Assembly (NCBI GenBank): GCA_036562565.1 | Contig: DATCJY010000055.1 | Span: 1 to 37,850 of the forward strand | Length of the DNA: 37,850 nucleotides | Source: DATCJY01 sp036562565 | GTDB lineage: Bacteria; Bacteroidota; Bacteroidia; Flavobacteriales_D; Sanyastnellaceae | Direction: 5' to 3' | Shown: positions 17,301 to 24,553 of the stretch, piece by piece | Position numbering within the stretch: position 1 is the stretch's first letter | Layout: the number at the start of each line of letters is the position of its first letter | Made by a program: the position numbers and the translations under genes | Notes under the pieces: model-generated | Database searches by the model: none | Seen by the model: the letters and a program-made list of their open reading frames with translations, nothing else | Told to the model about the DNA's origin: nothing

Positions 17301-17741
17301 AAACGGCACCGGGCGCAGCTCTTTGATGCGTTGCTGAATACTAGCCATGAGCAACGAATTATCGCCTTGGGTAGCAGCTTGTTCGTTGAGCTGAAGGGTG
17401 TTGAGCAGCTTGTCCTGTACGTTCGGAAAATGTTGACCTATGATTTGCGCTGCTTGCTTGTGCGATATCACCTTGCCCAAACGCAACATCTTGGCGAGCG
17501 GAATCACAAAGAATTTAACCAACACAAACAATGCGGAGGCCATAAATGCCCAAAACAGAAAGGTGCGCATCGCGATGTTGAACCTGCCGAAATACTCAAG
17601 CAACGTCACGAGCAAATAAGCACCCAAGATGAGCGCAACGCTATAGATAGCACCGCGAATCATCTGGTTTTTGTAATACTTGCGAATAAACTGATCGAGT
17701 TTCTCAATCAAAAATCCGTATTCATTCGTTGCCTGCGACAT
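14379..17741 (-). CDS. DUF4175 family large membrane-anchored coiled-coil protein
   Basis: The 1120-residue protein has two N-terminal membrane helices (about 29-48 and 57-80) and a third near 163-182. A beta-rich, probably periplasmic region (about 190-480) follows. A very long Glu/Lys/Gln-rich coiled coil runs from about 500 to 800, with a second helical, Met/Gln-rich part to about 1060. The C-terminus is basic (YIRRKEQETELLK, ALKPYYKEKVNSYFNKL). This is the DUF4175 architecture found across Bacteroidota; its function is not established. The repetitive coiled-coil DNA produces long leucine- or serine-rich open frames on the opposite strand, which are not genes. It is the first gene of a probable two-gene operon with the RsbW-like ATPase. 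Confidence 0.88.
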   Translation of the reverse strand: MSQATNEYGFLIEKLDQFIRKYYKNQMIRGAIYSVALILGAYLLVTLLEYFGRFNIAMRTFLFWAFMASALFVLVKFFVIPLAKMLRLGKVISHKQAAQIIGQHFPNVQDKLLNTLQLNEQAATQGDNSLLMASIQQRIKELRPVPFSSAIDLRENRKYLKYALPPVAVILILLFAAPSILTKPTERLIKHGQIIIEEAPFKIAVLNESLLTAENTDYTVEIELSGSEIPEKVYLVLNSQQYLLEKENPIRFRHTFKNVQKDLRFSFFASGYGSDTYELKVIPAPRLVDFSVALQYPAYVKRTNETIKNTGDLVVPQGTKITWNFSTKNTNALSIHFNDSTYRLESGREVYSFSQTARTTGSYSLHTANQYMSSKDSIRYRLQVIPDEHPQITVQEERDSASYKQMYFTGDVRDDYGFRRLTFNYQFTSREDGTSDNKLYTVDIPVSKENITDRFFYHWDLSPLGVRPGDKISYYFEIWDNDGVNGSKSSKSTTREFAVPSEKELEENLKQQNENIKDKLEESRKEAKEIQKKLEELQRQLLEKKEMNWQDKKKLEELLKRQEELQKQIEEIQKQNQQKNQQQNEFNQPDEKLLEKQKQLEELMQQVMTPELQKLMEEMQRLMEQLNKDEIQKQLEKMNLTNEDMEKELDRALEQFKQLEWEQKMEKTIEKLEKLAEEQQKLAEESEKKDSKAEDIKEKQEELNEKFEDLKKELDELEKMNEELEYPNQMPDTDQKEQEVGEEQKKSMEELQKNKKSNASKSQKSAAQKMKEMAQQMELAMQSNEQQQQEENMEDLRALLENIITMSFEQESLMAQFRSVDPKDPMYNKLGQTQRKLKDDSKMVEDSLFALSKRIPQLGAAVNREINLVNENMDKALKAIPERRTPEITTSQQYVMTSFNNLALMLDEALKQMQMQSQSPSKPGSGSCNKPGGSGKKPSAGELKKMQESLSKQLEQLKKDGKNKGENKGNGMNGMGGEMSKKLAEMAAKQAAIRKAIEEKAAELNQDGSGNGNELKQIAKDMEQLQKDIVNNQITEETLRRQRDIEIRLLKAEEAERTRDKDNERKSNEAQDYPTSNPMKYADYIRRKEQETELLKTVPPALKPYYKEKVNSYFNKLGVQ

Positions 17742-17764
17742 AGCTAAATTCAGCGTTAGGGGTA

Positions 17765-17781
17765 GGAGCGCTTTACGCTCC
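17765..17781. repeat. Short perfect inverted repeat in the DUF4175 leader
   Basis: GGAGCG (17765-17770) and CGCTCC (17776-17781) flank a CTTTA loop. It lies in the probable 5' untranslated region of the DUF4175 gene, 24 nt upstream of its ATG. There is no T-run, so it is not a conventional terminator. Confidence 0.5.
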
Positions 17782-17816
17782 GGGGTCTACAAAAGTTCAA
17801 AGGTGAACGATAAAAG

Positions 17817-17824
17817 CAAATGTA
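17817..17824 (-). promoter_or_regulatory. Candidate -7 box for the DUF4175 operon
   Basis: The minus strand reads TACATTTG here, an exact TAnnTTTG match. A matching -33 TTTG at the right distance is not evident. Transcription would begin near 17810, giving a leader of about 70 nt that contains the inverted repeat at 17765-17781. Confidence 0.4.
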
Positions 17825-17982
17825 ACGAAGGTTGAAACGAATAAATGCCCCAATGGATTGTGGATAAAGGGGAATTAACTGATTTTTATGAATATGTTGA
17901 GCAACATGTGCTCTATTCTATTATTGTCTTACGGTATTCTCAAGCAGATTCTACAAACAGCCAAACTAAAACATTAGAAATA

Positions 17983-18867
17983 ATGCCAAACACACTATTG
18001 ACATTCATTGTTTCTGTTTCCTTCTCTTTAATGTTTCACCTTGGACTAACTCAATGCACCGTCACACTAAGTGACAAGTTCGTCATCTGTGATTATGAGG
18101 ATTTACCGCTTCCTCTAGCGAGTGGACTGGTGGTGTCCGGTGGTACAGAACCATATAGCTTTTATTGGGATTGTTTCTGGCAACTGTACCCTGGTTCATC
18201 AATCACCATGGATGAATACGATATTCTAGATGATCCCACATCAATTCACCCAACGATTATCAATAGTGCTCAGGGAGATACCATTCATTTACATCTTTCT
18301 ATTACCGATGCAGAGTTGAATACGTGTGAAGCATCCATATTAGTGATAACAGCATGTTTCCCGACCACATTACTTGGTATTTGCGAATGGGCAACCATTA
18401 ATCCTGGTGAAAGTGTTGCCTTATGTACAGAAGTTTATACTTGTATAGAACCGACTTCCTATTCATGGACACCAAGCAATTCGCTGGATGACCCCAACAT
18501 ACGTTTCCCCATTGCATCACCAACGGAAAACACTCTTTACACACTTACACTAACCGATCCTGTAGGATGCTCAGCTACAAGTGAAATGCAAGTTTTCCTT
18601 GTGACTACTGGTATTTCTGAAGAATATAAATCTGAGTTTAAAGTAATCCAACATTCAACAGATGACAACCTGGAGTTAGTTTTTCCCTACTATGGCAATT
18701 GGAACATTGTCGTTTACAATATAAATGGAACAATAGTAAAGACAGGCAAAGCAGACCATCCTACCCAGTACACAATCAATCTTTCATCTCTACACTCAGG
18801 TATTTACATGGTAATATGCAAAGACCCAAATGGTAGAATTTTCAAGCATAAAATTATGTTACAATAG
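17983..18867 (+). CDS. Secreted T9SS-type protein with C-terminal sorting-like domain
   Basis: The 294-residue protein starts at ATG 17983 with a signal peptide (NTLLTFIVSVSFSLMFHLGLTQC). The frame is open upstream to 17845, but those 46 residues look non-coding. The mature part is rich in Thr, Ser, Pro and Cys. It contains PKD/SprB-like segments (GGTEPYSFYWD; SYSWTPSNSLDD then TLYTLTLTDPVGCSATSE). The last 75 residues resemble the type A T9SS sorting domain: LELVFPYYGNWNIVVYNINGT, then HSGIYMVICKDPNGRIFKHKIML. The predicted fate is export by Sec and then type IX secretion to the surface. No specific function is recognised. The gene is AT-richer than its neighbours and converges on dxs with only 6 nt between the stops. 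Confidence 0.8.
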   Translation: MPNTLLTFIVSVSFSLMFHLGLTQCTVTLSDKFVICDYEDLPLPLASGLVVSGGTEPYSFYWDCFWQLYPGSSITMDEYDILDDPTSIHPTIINSAQGDTIHLHLSITDAELNTCEASILVITACFPTTLLGICEWATINPGESVALCTEVYTCIEPTSYSWTPSNSLDDPNIRFPIASPTENTLYTLTLTDPVGCSATSEMQVFLVTTGISEEYKSEFKVIQHSTDDNLELVFPYYGNWNIVVYNINGTIVKTGKADHPTQYTINLSSLHSGIYMVICKDPNGRIFKHKIMLQ

Positions 18868-18873
18868 AATCAA

Positions 18874-20820
18874 CTAAGCCGTAAACGAAATCCCCGCCTT
18901 GCGCTCGCCAACCATTTCTACGGCAGTTGCTACCATGCCATTCACATCATAGCCGCACTCAGCAAAGAGCTCGTCTTGTGTACCATGCTCAATGTAACGG
19001 TCAGGAATTCCAAGGCGCTTTACTTGTGCTGTGTAACCATGGTCAGCCATGAACTCCAACACTGCACTCCCCATTCCTCCCTGCACACAACCATCTTCTA
19101 CGGTGATGACATGCTTGAATTTGCCAAACACCTCGTGCAACAAAATTTCATCCAATGGTTTGGCAAAGCGCATATCGTAAAGTGCCGCGGAAATACCTTT
19201 TTCTTGAAGCTGCTTGCAGGCTTCCAATGCATAGTTACCTATTGGTCCCAATGTCAAGAAAGCCACATCATCACCGGTTTGGATTCTGCGTCCCGTGCCG
19301 GGTTTGATCAGTTCGAATGGGGTTTTCCAATCGGTCATCACACCATTGCCACGTGGGTATCGAATGGTGAACGGACCATAATTATTGGCTTGTGCGGTGT
19401 ACATCAGATTGCGTAATTCCGATTCGTTCATCGGTGAGGAGACAATCATGTTCGGTATGCAACGCATATAGGCAATATCGTAAGCACCGTGGTGAGTAGG
19501 TCCATCAGCTCCGACAAGGCCTCCACGATCAAGGCAGAATATTACGTGCAAGTTTTGCAATGCTACATCGTGCAATACTTGATCATAAGCACGCTGCATG
19601 AATGATGAATAAATATTGCAGAAAGGCACCAATCCTTGTGTGGCCATACCCGCGCTGAAGGTCACAGCGTGCTGCTCGGCAATACCCACATCAAAAGCTC
19701 TGTCAGGCATGGCTTCCATCATGAACTTGAGTGAACAGCCGGTTGGCATGGCAGGAGTAACTCCCACTATCTTCTCGTTCTTCTCAGCCAGCTCAATGAT
19801 GGTATGGCCAAACACATCCTGATACAAAGGTGGCTGTGGTGATTTAGGAACAATCTTTACAATCTCGCCTGTTTCCTTATTGAATATTCCCGGTGCATGC
19901 CACTTTGTAGGACTGCCTTTTTCGGCCGGCTCATAACCTTTTCCTTTCATGGTGACACAATGCAAAATTTTCGGACCGGGTATATCTTTCAAATCGCGCA
20001 ACACTTTGGCCACATACTCTACATCATGACCATCAATCGGCCCGAAGTAGCGCCAATTAAGCGATTCGAACAAGTTGCTCTCTTTTACAAAAGAACCTTT
20101 CAGCGAGTCGGAAATTTTTTGCACGATGGCCTGCGCACTGCTTCCAAACATGGACAACTTACCGAGAAGGTTCCACACTTCATCCTTCACCTTGTTGTAG
20201 GTGTGGGATGTGGTAATATCTGTCAGGTATTCTTTGAGTGCACCCACATTGGGATCAATGCTCATGCAGTTATCATTGAGTACTACCAGTATATCGCAAT
20301 CAGTTGTACCTCCATGGTTGAGCGCTTCGAAAGCCATACCGGCAGTCATGGCTCCATCGCCAATAACGGCTACAATGTGACGGTCTTTTTCTTGCTTCAG
20401 CTTGGATGCTACAGCCATGCCCACGGCAGCACCAATCGAGGTGGATGAATGTCCCACACCGAAGGTGTCATATTCACTTTCGCTGCGCTTTGGGAAACCA
20501 CTGATGCCTTTGTATTTGCGGTTGGTATGAAATACGTCTCTTCTTCCTGTCAAAATTTTATGACCATATGCCTGATGCCCCACATCCCATATCAACTGAT
20601 CGTAAGGCGTGTTATAGACATAATGCAGTGCCACGGTCAATTCCACAACCCCCAATGAGGCACCAAAATGACCACCTTTCTCCGAAACGATATCGATGAT
20701 GTATTGGCGCAACTCTTTGCTGAGTTGAACCAACTCTTCCTCCTTCACCTTGGCGCGAAGGTCTTCGGGACTGTTGATTTTGGCCAACAGCGGCCCCGGG
20801 GTATATGCGTTCTCTGACAT
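18874..20820 (-). CDS. dxs: 1-deoxy-D-xylulose-5-phosphate synthase
   Basis: The 648-residue thiamine-diphosphate enzyme condenses pyruvate and glyceraldehyde-3-phosphate, the first step of the MEP isoprenoid pathway. Features in order: substrate/cofactor His in GGHFGASLG (His51), DVGHQAYGHKILTGRR, the TPP motif GDGAMTAG (154-161) ending at LNDNCMSID (about 181-189), the central pyrimidine-binding domain with VGIAEQHAVTFSAG, and the C-terminal transketolase domain with GIPDRYIEHGTQDEL. The start is MSENAYTPG at 20820. A longer in-frame ATG at 20889 adds 23 residues unlike the family, and a promoter-like -7 box falls inside that extension. The 3' end abuts the stop of the converging secreted-protein gene. 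Confidence 0.97.
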   Translation of the reverse strand: MSENAYTPGPLLAKINSPEDLRAKVKEEELVQLSKELRQYIIDIVSEKGGHFGASLGVVELTVALHYVYNTPYDQLIWDVGHQAYGHKILTGRRDVFHTNRKYKGISGFPKRSESEYDTFGVGHSSTSIGAAVGMAVASKLKQEKDRHIVAVIGDGAMTAGMAFEALNHGGTTDCDILVVLNDNCMSIDPNVGALKEYLTDITTSHTYNKVKDEVWNLLGKLSMFGSSAQAIVQKISDSLKGSFVKESNLFESLNWRYFGPIDGHDVEYVAKVLRDLKDIPGPKILHCVTMKGKGYEPAEKGSPTKWHAPGIFNKETGEIVKIVPKSPQPPLYQDVFGHTIIELAEKNEKIVGVTPAMPTGCSLKFMMEAMPDRAFDVGIAEQHAVTFSAGMATQGLVPFCNIYSSFMQRAYDQVLHDVALQNLHVIFCLDRGGLVGADGPTHHGAYDIAYMRCIPNMIVSSPMNESELRNLMYTAQANNYGPFTIRYPRGNGVMTDWKTPFELIKPGTGRRIQTGDDVAFLTLGPIGNYALEACKQLQEKGISAALYDMRFAKPLDEILLHEVFGKFKHVITVEDGCVQGGMGSAVLEFMADHGYTAQVKRLGIPDRYIEHGTQDELFAECGYDVNGMVATAVEMVGERKAGISFTA

Positions 20821-20842
20821 AGACTGCTCTAGGAAATTTGTC

Positions 20843-20907
20843 CAAAAGTAAGGTTTTCCAATTGCCTGCTGCTTGATGTAGCACAGCAATTTTTCCCAAC
20901 AAACGTA
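20843..20907 (-). promoter_or_regulatory. Promoter region of dxs (two candidate -7 boxes)
   Basis: On the minus strand TACTTTTG (20843-20850) and TACGTTTG (20900-20907) both match TAnnTTTG exactly. They would give leaders of about 17 and 74 nt. Neither has a clean TTTG at -33; GTTG or TTTC variants lie upstream of the distal one. The proximal box supports the short dxs start. Confidence 0.42.
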
Positions 20908-21011
20908 TAGTTACGCATTTTATTCGAAAACAACACTATGGTTTAAAATGCTCTCCCGTAGTGTTGTGCAAACGGATAGTCACTCTTCCGTTTTTATTGT
21001 GCACCTCAGGC

Positions 21012-21019
21012 TATATTTG
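21012..21019 (+). promoter_or_regulatory. Candidate -7 box for the DUF1796-like gene
   Basis: TATATTTG is an exact TAnnTTTG match followed by CGG, about 30 nt before ATG 21050. The -33 element is not clear (only TTG-like sequence at a non-standard distance). Confidence 0.5.
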
Positions 21020-21049
21020 CGGCCGTATTTTTTGTCCGGTAGGTAGCTG

Positions 21050-21778
21050 ATGAGATTGATTAAGAGAGCTAAGAAGTTCTTTTTAAAGTTGAAGTTGAAA
21101 ATAAAACTCTACTTTGCCCGAACTATCTATGTGTCTTTCGGTGAGAATTGTCTTACCGACAATATCTTGGAGCGCCATAACCTTAAGCTACTTACAACGC
21201 CTTACTCCCATGGGCGAACCAATATCGAATACATCTTGCAGCTGGAAGAGGATGGCTACAAAGACTTCCTCAACCCTCAATACCTTCGGTACGAACCTCT
21301 TAACAAACAACAAGTTCCGCGACTTAAGAAGTACAACACCCTCCGCAATCGATATCACAATTCACAGGAGAATGGTTTCGAGTTCACCCATCACGATGTG
21401 ATAGGTAATAAAGCGGTTCGCCAAAAGTTCTACAAGCGCGTTGAAAAAATGCTCGGCTACAAAGGCAAGAAACGTTTTGTTATCCTTTACTATCACCGTG
21501 TAAATCCTCTCACAGATACCAAGCTGCTCCTTCAAGATTTAGCAAAACTTAAGGAGATGTATTCGGCTCCCGGCTTACCGGCCGAGGTGGTTTGTTTCAC
21601 TCAACGAATTGTCGACCATACTGATCAGAGAAAACTCGAATACGAGACTAAATCAGGCGTGCGTCTATTCACGCTTAGCACCCTGAAGAAATGGGAAGGC
21701 GATAGTGACGATATCTTTTGGGCACGCTGCGATGAAGATTTGATAACGGAAATGATTGCCCATGTCAAGCAGTTGTAA
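21050..21778 (+). CDS. DUF1796-like protein (putative papain-like cysteine peptidase family)
   Basis: The 242-residue protein has a very basic N-terminus (RLIKRAKKFFLKLKLKIKL). It then has VSFGENCLTDNILERHNLKLLTTPYSHGR, the pattern of DUF1796 proteins, which begin '(V/I)S-L/F-G-x-N-C' with a conserved Cys and a downstream His/Asp-rich block; here that block is GFEFTHHDVI near residue 110. A FVILYYHR-type strand and a C-terminal DDIFWARCDEDLI follow. Family members are often found in polysaccharide loci; catalytic activity is only predicted. It stands alone between dxs and DUF4271, with an AGGTAG just before the start. Assignment to DUF1796 is from pattern memory and should be treated as moderate. 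Confidence 0.62.
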   Translation: MRLIKRAKKFFLKLKLKIKLYFARTIYVSFGENCLTDNILERHNLKLLTTPYSHGRTNIEYILQLEEDGYKDFLNPQYLRYEPLNKQQVPRLKKYNTLRNRYHNSQENGFEFTHHDVIGNKAVRQKFYKRVEKMLGYKGKKRFVILYYHRVNPLTDTKLLLQDLAKLKEMYSAPGLPAEVVCFTQRIVDHTDQRKLEYETKSGVRLFTLSTLKKWEGDSDDIFWARCDEDLITEMIAHVKQL

Positions 21779-21909
21779 GAACTAGCCCCACTTGTGAGGT
21801 TCGTTTCTATTTTTTAATCAAAAAGAAATCCGTTTGATTTACACACTTGCGTTGATAAGCTCTTGCGAATTTTGATAGTGATAAAGCGGAACACCATTTC
21901 TTTTGTGCT

Positions 21910-22578
21910 ATGATTGAATTCATCCCACGCACCCCTGTGAATTTATCTGAAGATTGGATGATTCTCATTTTCTTATTCGCATTGGTGTCTTTGGCCTATA
22001 CACGTGCGCTTTATCCTGCTCGTCTTGAGAGGTTGTGGAAGAGCACTTGGAATGTGCGCGCATTGCATCAGGCCATCCGAGAGGAGCCCAATACCCCACG
22101 CGCCAGCTTGCTCTTTAATATTTCTTTCTACCTCACTTTTTCGCTCATTCTCTTTTTGGTGATTAAGTATTACGGTCATGAACCATTGGGCTATTCAGGT
22201 CTCGGATTTTACCTCCTTATTCTAGGAGCTGTGGTTACCGTTTACCTTCTCAAAACAATAGGAATTCATGTGGTTCAGATATTGGCTGACGGTGATTTCG
22301 GGCTAATGGAATATAAATACAACGTTTTCCTTATCAACCGCATGATAGGGCTCATGCTAGTACCCTTTGCCCTTTATATCGCTTATGCTCCTACAACATC
22401 GGTGAGACCCGCTTTGTGGGCAGCTCTAGGAGTATGTGTGGTGATGATTGTCTACCGCATCATGCGTGGTCTCGTCAATGCTCTGTCCATGGGTGTGCCA
22501 CCTTTCTATATATTTTTTTACATTTGCACCCTCGAAATTTTACCATTTGCCGTCTGTTGTAAAGCGCTTTCGCTTTAA
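21910..22578 (+). CDS. DUF4271 integral membrane protein
   Basis: The 222-residue protein has about six hydrophobic segments: WMILIFLFALVSLAYT, LFNISFYLTFSLILFLVI, GFYLLILGAVVTVYLL, MIGLMLVPFALYIAYA, ALWAALGVCVVMIVY and IFFYICTLEILPFAV. The ends have the DUF4271 look, including the 'G-x-x-P-x-F-Y-I-F-x-Y-I-C-x-L-E-I-L-P' block. The gene sits immediately before hemD (58 nt), an arrangement I associate with this family in Bacteroidota. The function is unknown. The last codons overlap an inverted repeat (GTTGTAAAGCG with CGCTTTAACAAC, one bulged A, 22556-22582) that lacks a T-run. Confidence 0.83.
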   Translation: MIEFIPRTPVNLSEDWMILIFLFALVSLAYTRALYPARLERLWKSTWNVRALHQAIREEPNTPRASLLFNISFYLTFSLILFLVIKYYGHEPLGYSGLGFYLLILGAVVTVYLLKTIGIHVVQILADGDFGLMEYKYNVFLINRMIGLMLVPFALYIAYAPTTSVRPALWAALGVCVVMIVYRIMRGLVNALSMGVPPFYIFFYICTLEILPFAVCCKALSL

Positions 22579-22636
22579 CAACACGGGATACAGGAGAAAT
22601 TTCGGACTTTTTATTACACTTGCTTAACACGATTGA

Positions 22637-23383
22637 ATGGCAGATAAAGTAAAAACTGTACTCATAACCCAACAAGATCCGGGCGATGAAAAAAACCCGT
22701 ATGTAGAGTTGGCTAAGAAGTACAAACTAAAAATCGACTACCGTCCCTTTATCCATGTTGAAGGCTTGGAAGCATTGGAATTCCGCCAGCAACGAATTGA
22801 CATTTTAGAACATACTGCTGTCATCTTCACCAGCCGTAACGCTGTAGACCACTTCTTCCGCTTGGCCAAGGAGATGCGTATTACTGTGCCTGAAACAATG
22901 AAATACTTCTGCATGTCAGAAGCGATTGCCTATTATCTGCAGAAGTATATCCAGTTCAGAAAACGCAAAATATTCTTTGGCCACAGAACTTTCCAGGAAC
23001 TCATGGAGCCCATCAAAAAGCATAGGAACGAGAAGTTCTTGTTGCCCTGCTCCGATATCCTAAAACAGAGCATTCCGGAAGCACTTGAAAAAGAAAAAAT
23101 CAACTACACCAAGGCGGTGATGTATCGCACCGTGTGCAGCGACCTCTCTGACTTGGCCGATGTATTCTATGATATGCTGGTGTTCTTCTCACCATCGGAT
23201 ATTGAATCTTTGTTCAAGAATTTCCCGGATTTCAAACAGAACAATACACGCATCGCTGCATTCGGCCTCACTACTGCCAAGGCAGTGGAAGACGCCAAAT
23301 TGCGCGTGGATGTGATGGCTCCTACTCCAAAAGCACCATCCATGAGCATGGCCATTGAGGAGTATATCAAGAGTCTGAAATAA
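22637..23383 (+). CDS. hemD: Uroporphyrinogen-III synthase
   Basis: The 248-residue protein has the bilobal HemD pattern. The N-lobe begins VKTVLITQQDPGDEKNPYVELAKKY, with AVIFTSRNAVDHFF as the conserved 'T-S-x-N-A-V' segment. The second lobe has FLLPCSDILKQSIPEAL, MLVFFSPSDIESLFKNF and IAAFGLTTAKAVEDA. The enzyme closes hydroxymethylbilane into uroporphyrinogen III with inversion of ring D, a cytoplasmic step of haem synthesis. HemD proteins diverge strongly, and recognition rests on these blocks and the DUF4271 neighbour. A TACACTTG sequence (22615-22622, one mismatch to the -7 box) lies just before the ATG. A terminator follows. Confidence 0.88.
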   Translation: MADKVKTVLITQQDPGDEKNPYVELAKKYKLKIDYRPFIHVEGLEALEFRQQRIDILEHTAVIFTSRNAVDHFFRLAKEMRITVPETMKYFCMSEAIAYYLQKYIQFRKRKIFFGHRTFQELMEPIKKHRNEKFLLPCSDILKQSIPEALEKEKINYTKAVMYRTVCSDLSDLADVFYDMLVFFSPSDIESLFKNFPDFKQNNTRIAAFGLTTAKAVEDAKLRVDVMAPTPKAPSMSMAIEEYIKSLK

Positions 23384-23410
23384 GATATTGCCATTTTTTG
23401 TGCAAGTTTG

Positions 23411-23445
23411 TGGCTCGCCCTTCATAAAGGAGCGAGCCATTTTTC
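23411..23445 (+). terminator. Intrinsic terminator between hemD and dprA
   Basis: TGGCTCGC (23411-23418) pairs with GCGAGCCA (23432-23439), and the inner CCTT/AAGG pairs around a CATA loop with one bulged A. TTTTT follows at 23440-23444. The T-run ends two bases before the dprA ATG at 23447. Confidence 0.88.
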
Positions 23446-23446
23446 T

Positions 23447-24550
23447 ATGCACGAACCTTTACTCTACCAAATAGCACTCACCTTCCTGCCCGGTATTGGC
23501 CCGGTAAAGGCTAAGAACCTACTTGCTTATTGCGGTAGCGCTGAAGCTGTATTCAATGAAAAAGCATCGGTACTGCAACGCATTCCGGAGATCGGCAACA
23601 GTACTTCGGATACCATCATGGGGCTCAAAAACGAGGTGTTGCTCCGCGCTGAGTCAGAACTGGATTTCATCATCAAAAACAACATCCGTCCACTCTTCTA
23701 TACCGACAAGGATTATCCTCAACGACTCAAAGATTGCGATGACGGGCCACTGATGTTATATGCCAAAGGCAACATGAACCTCAATCATCCGCGCATTATC
23801 AGCATCGTGGGCACGAGGAATGCCACCGGATATGGAAAAGGCTTTTGCGAAAAACTCATCGAAGACTTGCAACCGTATGCACCGCTCATCATAAGCGGTC
23901 TGGCATACGGCATTGACATTTGCGCACACCGCTGTGCCATGAAATGCAGTTTGCCAACGGTAGGTGTTTTGGCTCATGGGCTGGATGTACTTTATCCTAA
24001 CCTTCACCTGTCGGCCGCACAAGCGATGGAGCAAAACGGAGGCCTTCTCACCGAATTTGCTAGCCGCACCAAGATGGCGCCCGAGCTTTTCCCAATGCGC
24101 AACCGCATTGTGGCAGGTATCAGTGATTGCACCATCGTCATCGAATCAGATATAAAAGGTGGTTCGCTCATTACTGCACATCAAGCCAGCTCCTATGGTC
24201 GAGAAGTTTTTGCCCTACCCGGAAGGTACAGCGACAAGCTAAGTGCAGGTTGCCATAACCTTATTCGTAAAAACATCGCGGCCATTATCACCTCGGCCCA
24301 AGACCTTGTGGAATACATGAACTGGGATACCGAGCGCCAACCAAAAACACAGCAACTCTCTTTGCTTCAAAGCCACACCGAAGAAGAATCACGCGTATTG
24401 AAAATCTTGCAAGACAAAGGCAAACTGCATGTAGATCAACTATCGGACTACACGGGATTTACACACTCCAAGCTTTCAGGCATATTGCTCAATTTAGAAT
24501 TCAGTGGTGTTGTAAAAAGCCTACCGGGCAAGATCTTTGAACTCGAATAA
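23447..24550 (+). CDS. dprA: DNA-processing protein DprA (Smf)
   Basis: The 367-residue protein has an N-terminal helix-hairpin-helix/SAM-like part (LTFLPGIGPVKAKNLL), the Rossmann-type DprA core and a C-terminal winged helix (ESRVLKILQDKGKLHVDQLSDYTGF). Core blocks are SIVGTRNATGYGKGF, ISGLAYGIDICAH, GVLAHGLDVLYP, the long FPMRNRIVAGISDCTIVIES and GGSLITAHQASSYGREVFALPG. DprA loads RecA onto incoming single-stranded DNA in natural transformation. A TTG start at 23408 is in frame but would run through the terminator hairpin, so ATG 23447 is chosen. The next gene starts 3 nt after the stop. Confidence 0.95.
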   Translation: MHEPLLYQIALTFLPGIGPVKAKNLLAYCGSAEAVFNEKASVLQRIPEIGNSTSDTIMGLKNEVLLRAESELDFIIKNNIRPLFYTDKDYPQRLKDCDDGPLMLYAKGNMNLNHPRIISIVGTRNATGYGKGFCEKLIEDLQPYAPLIISGLAYGIDICAHRCAMKCSLPTVGVLAHGLDVLYPNLHLSAAQAMEQNGGLLTEFASRTKMAPELFPMRNRIVAGISDCTIVIESDIKGGSLITAHQASSYGREVFALPGRYSDKLSAGCHNLIRKNIAAIITSAQDLVEYMNWDTERQPKTQQLSLLQSHTEEESRVLKILQDKGKLHVDQLSDYTGFTHSKLSGILLNLEFSGVVKSLPGKIFELE

Positions 24551-24553
24551 TTC

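Noticed and set aside
22556..22582. Inverted repeat at the end of the DUF4271 gene as a terminator
   Set aside because: It has a bulge and no T-run, so termination is unlikely; it may be a weak mRNA hairpin only.
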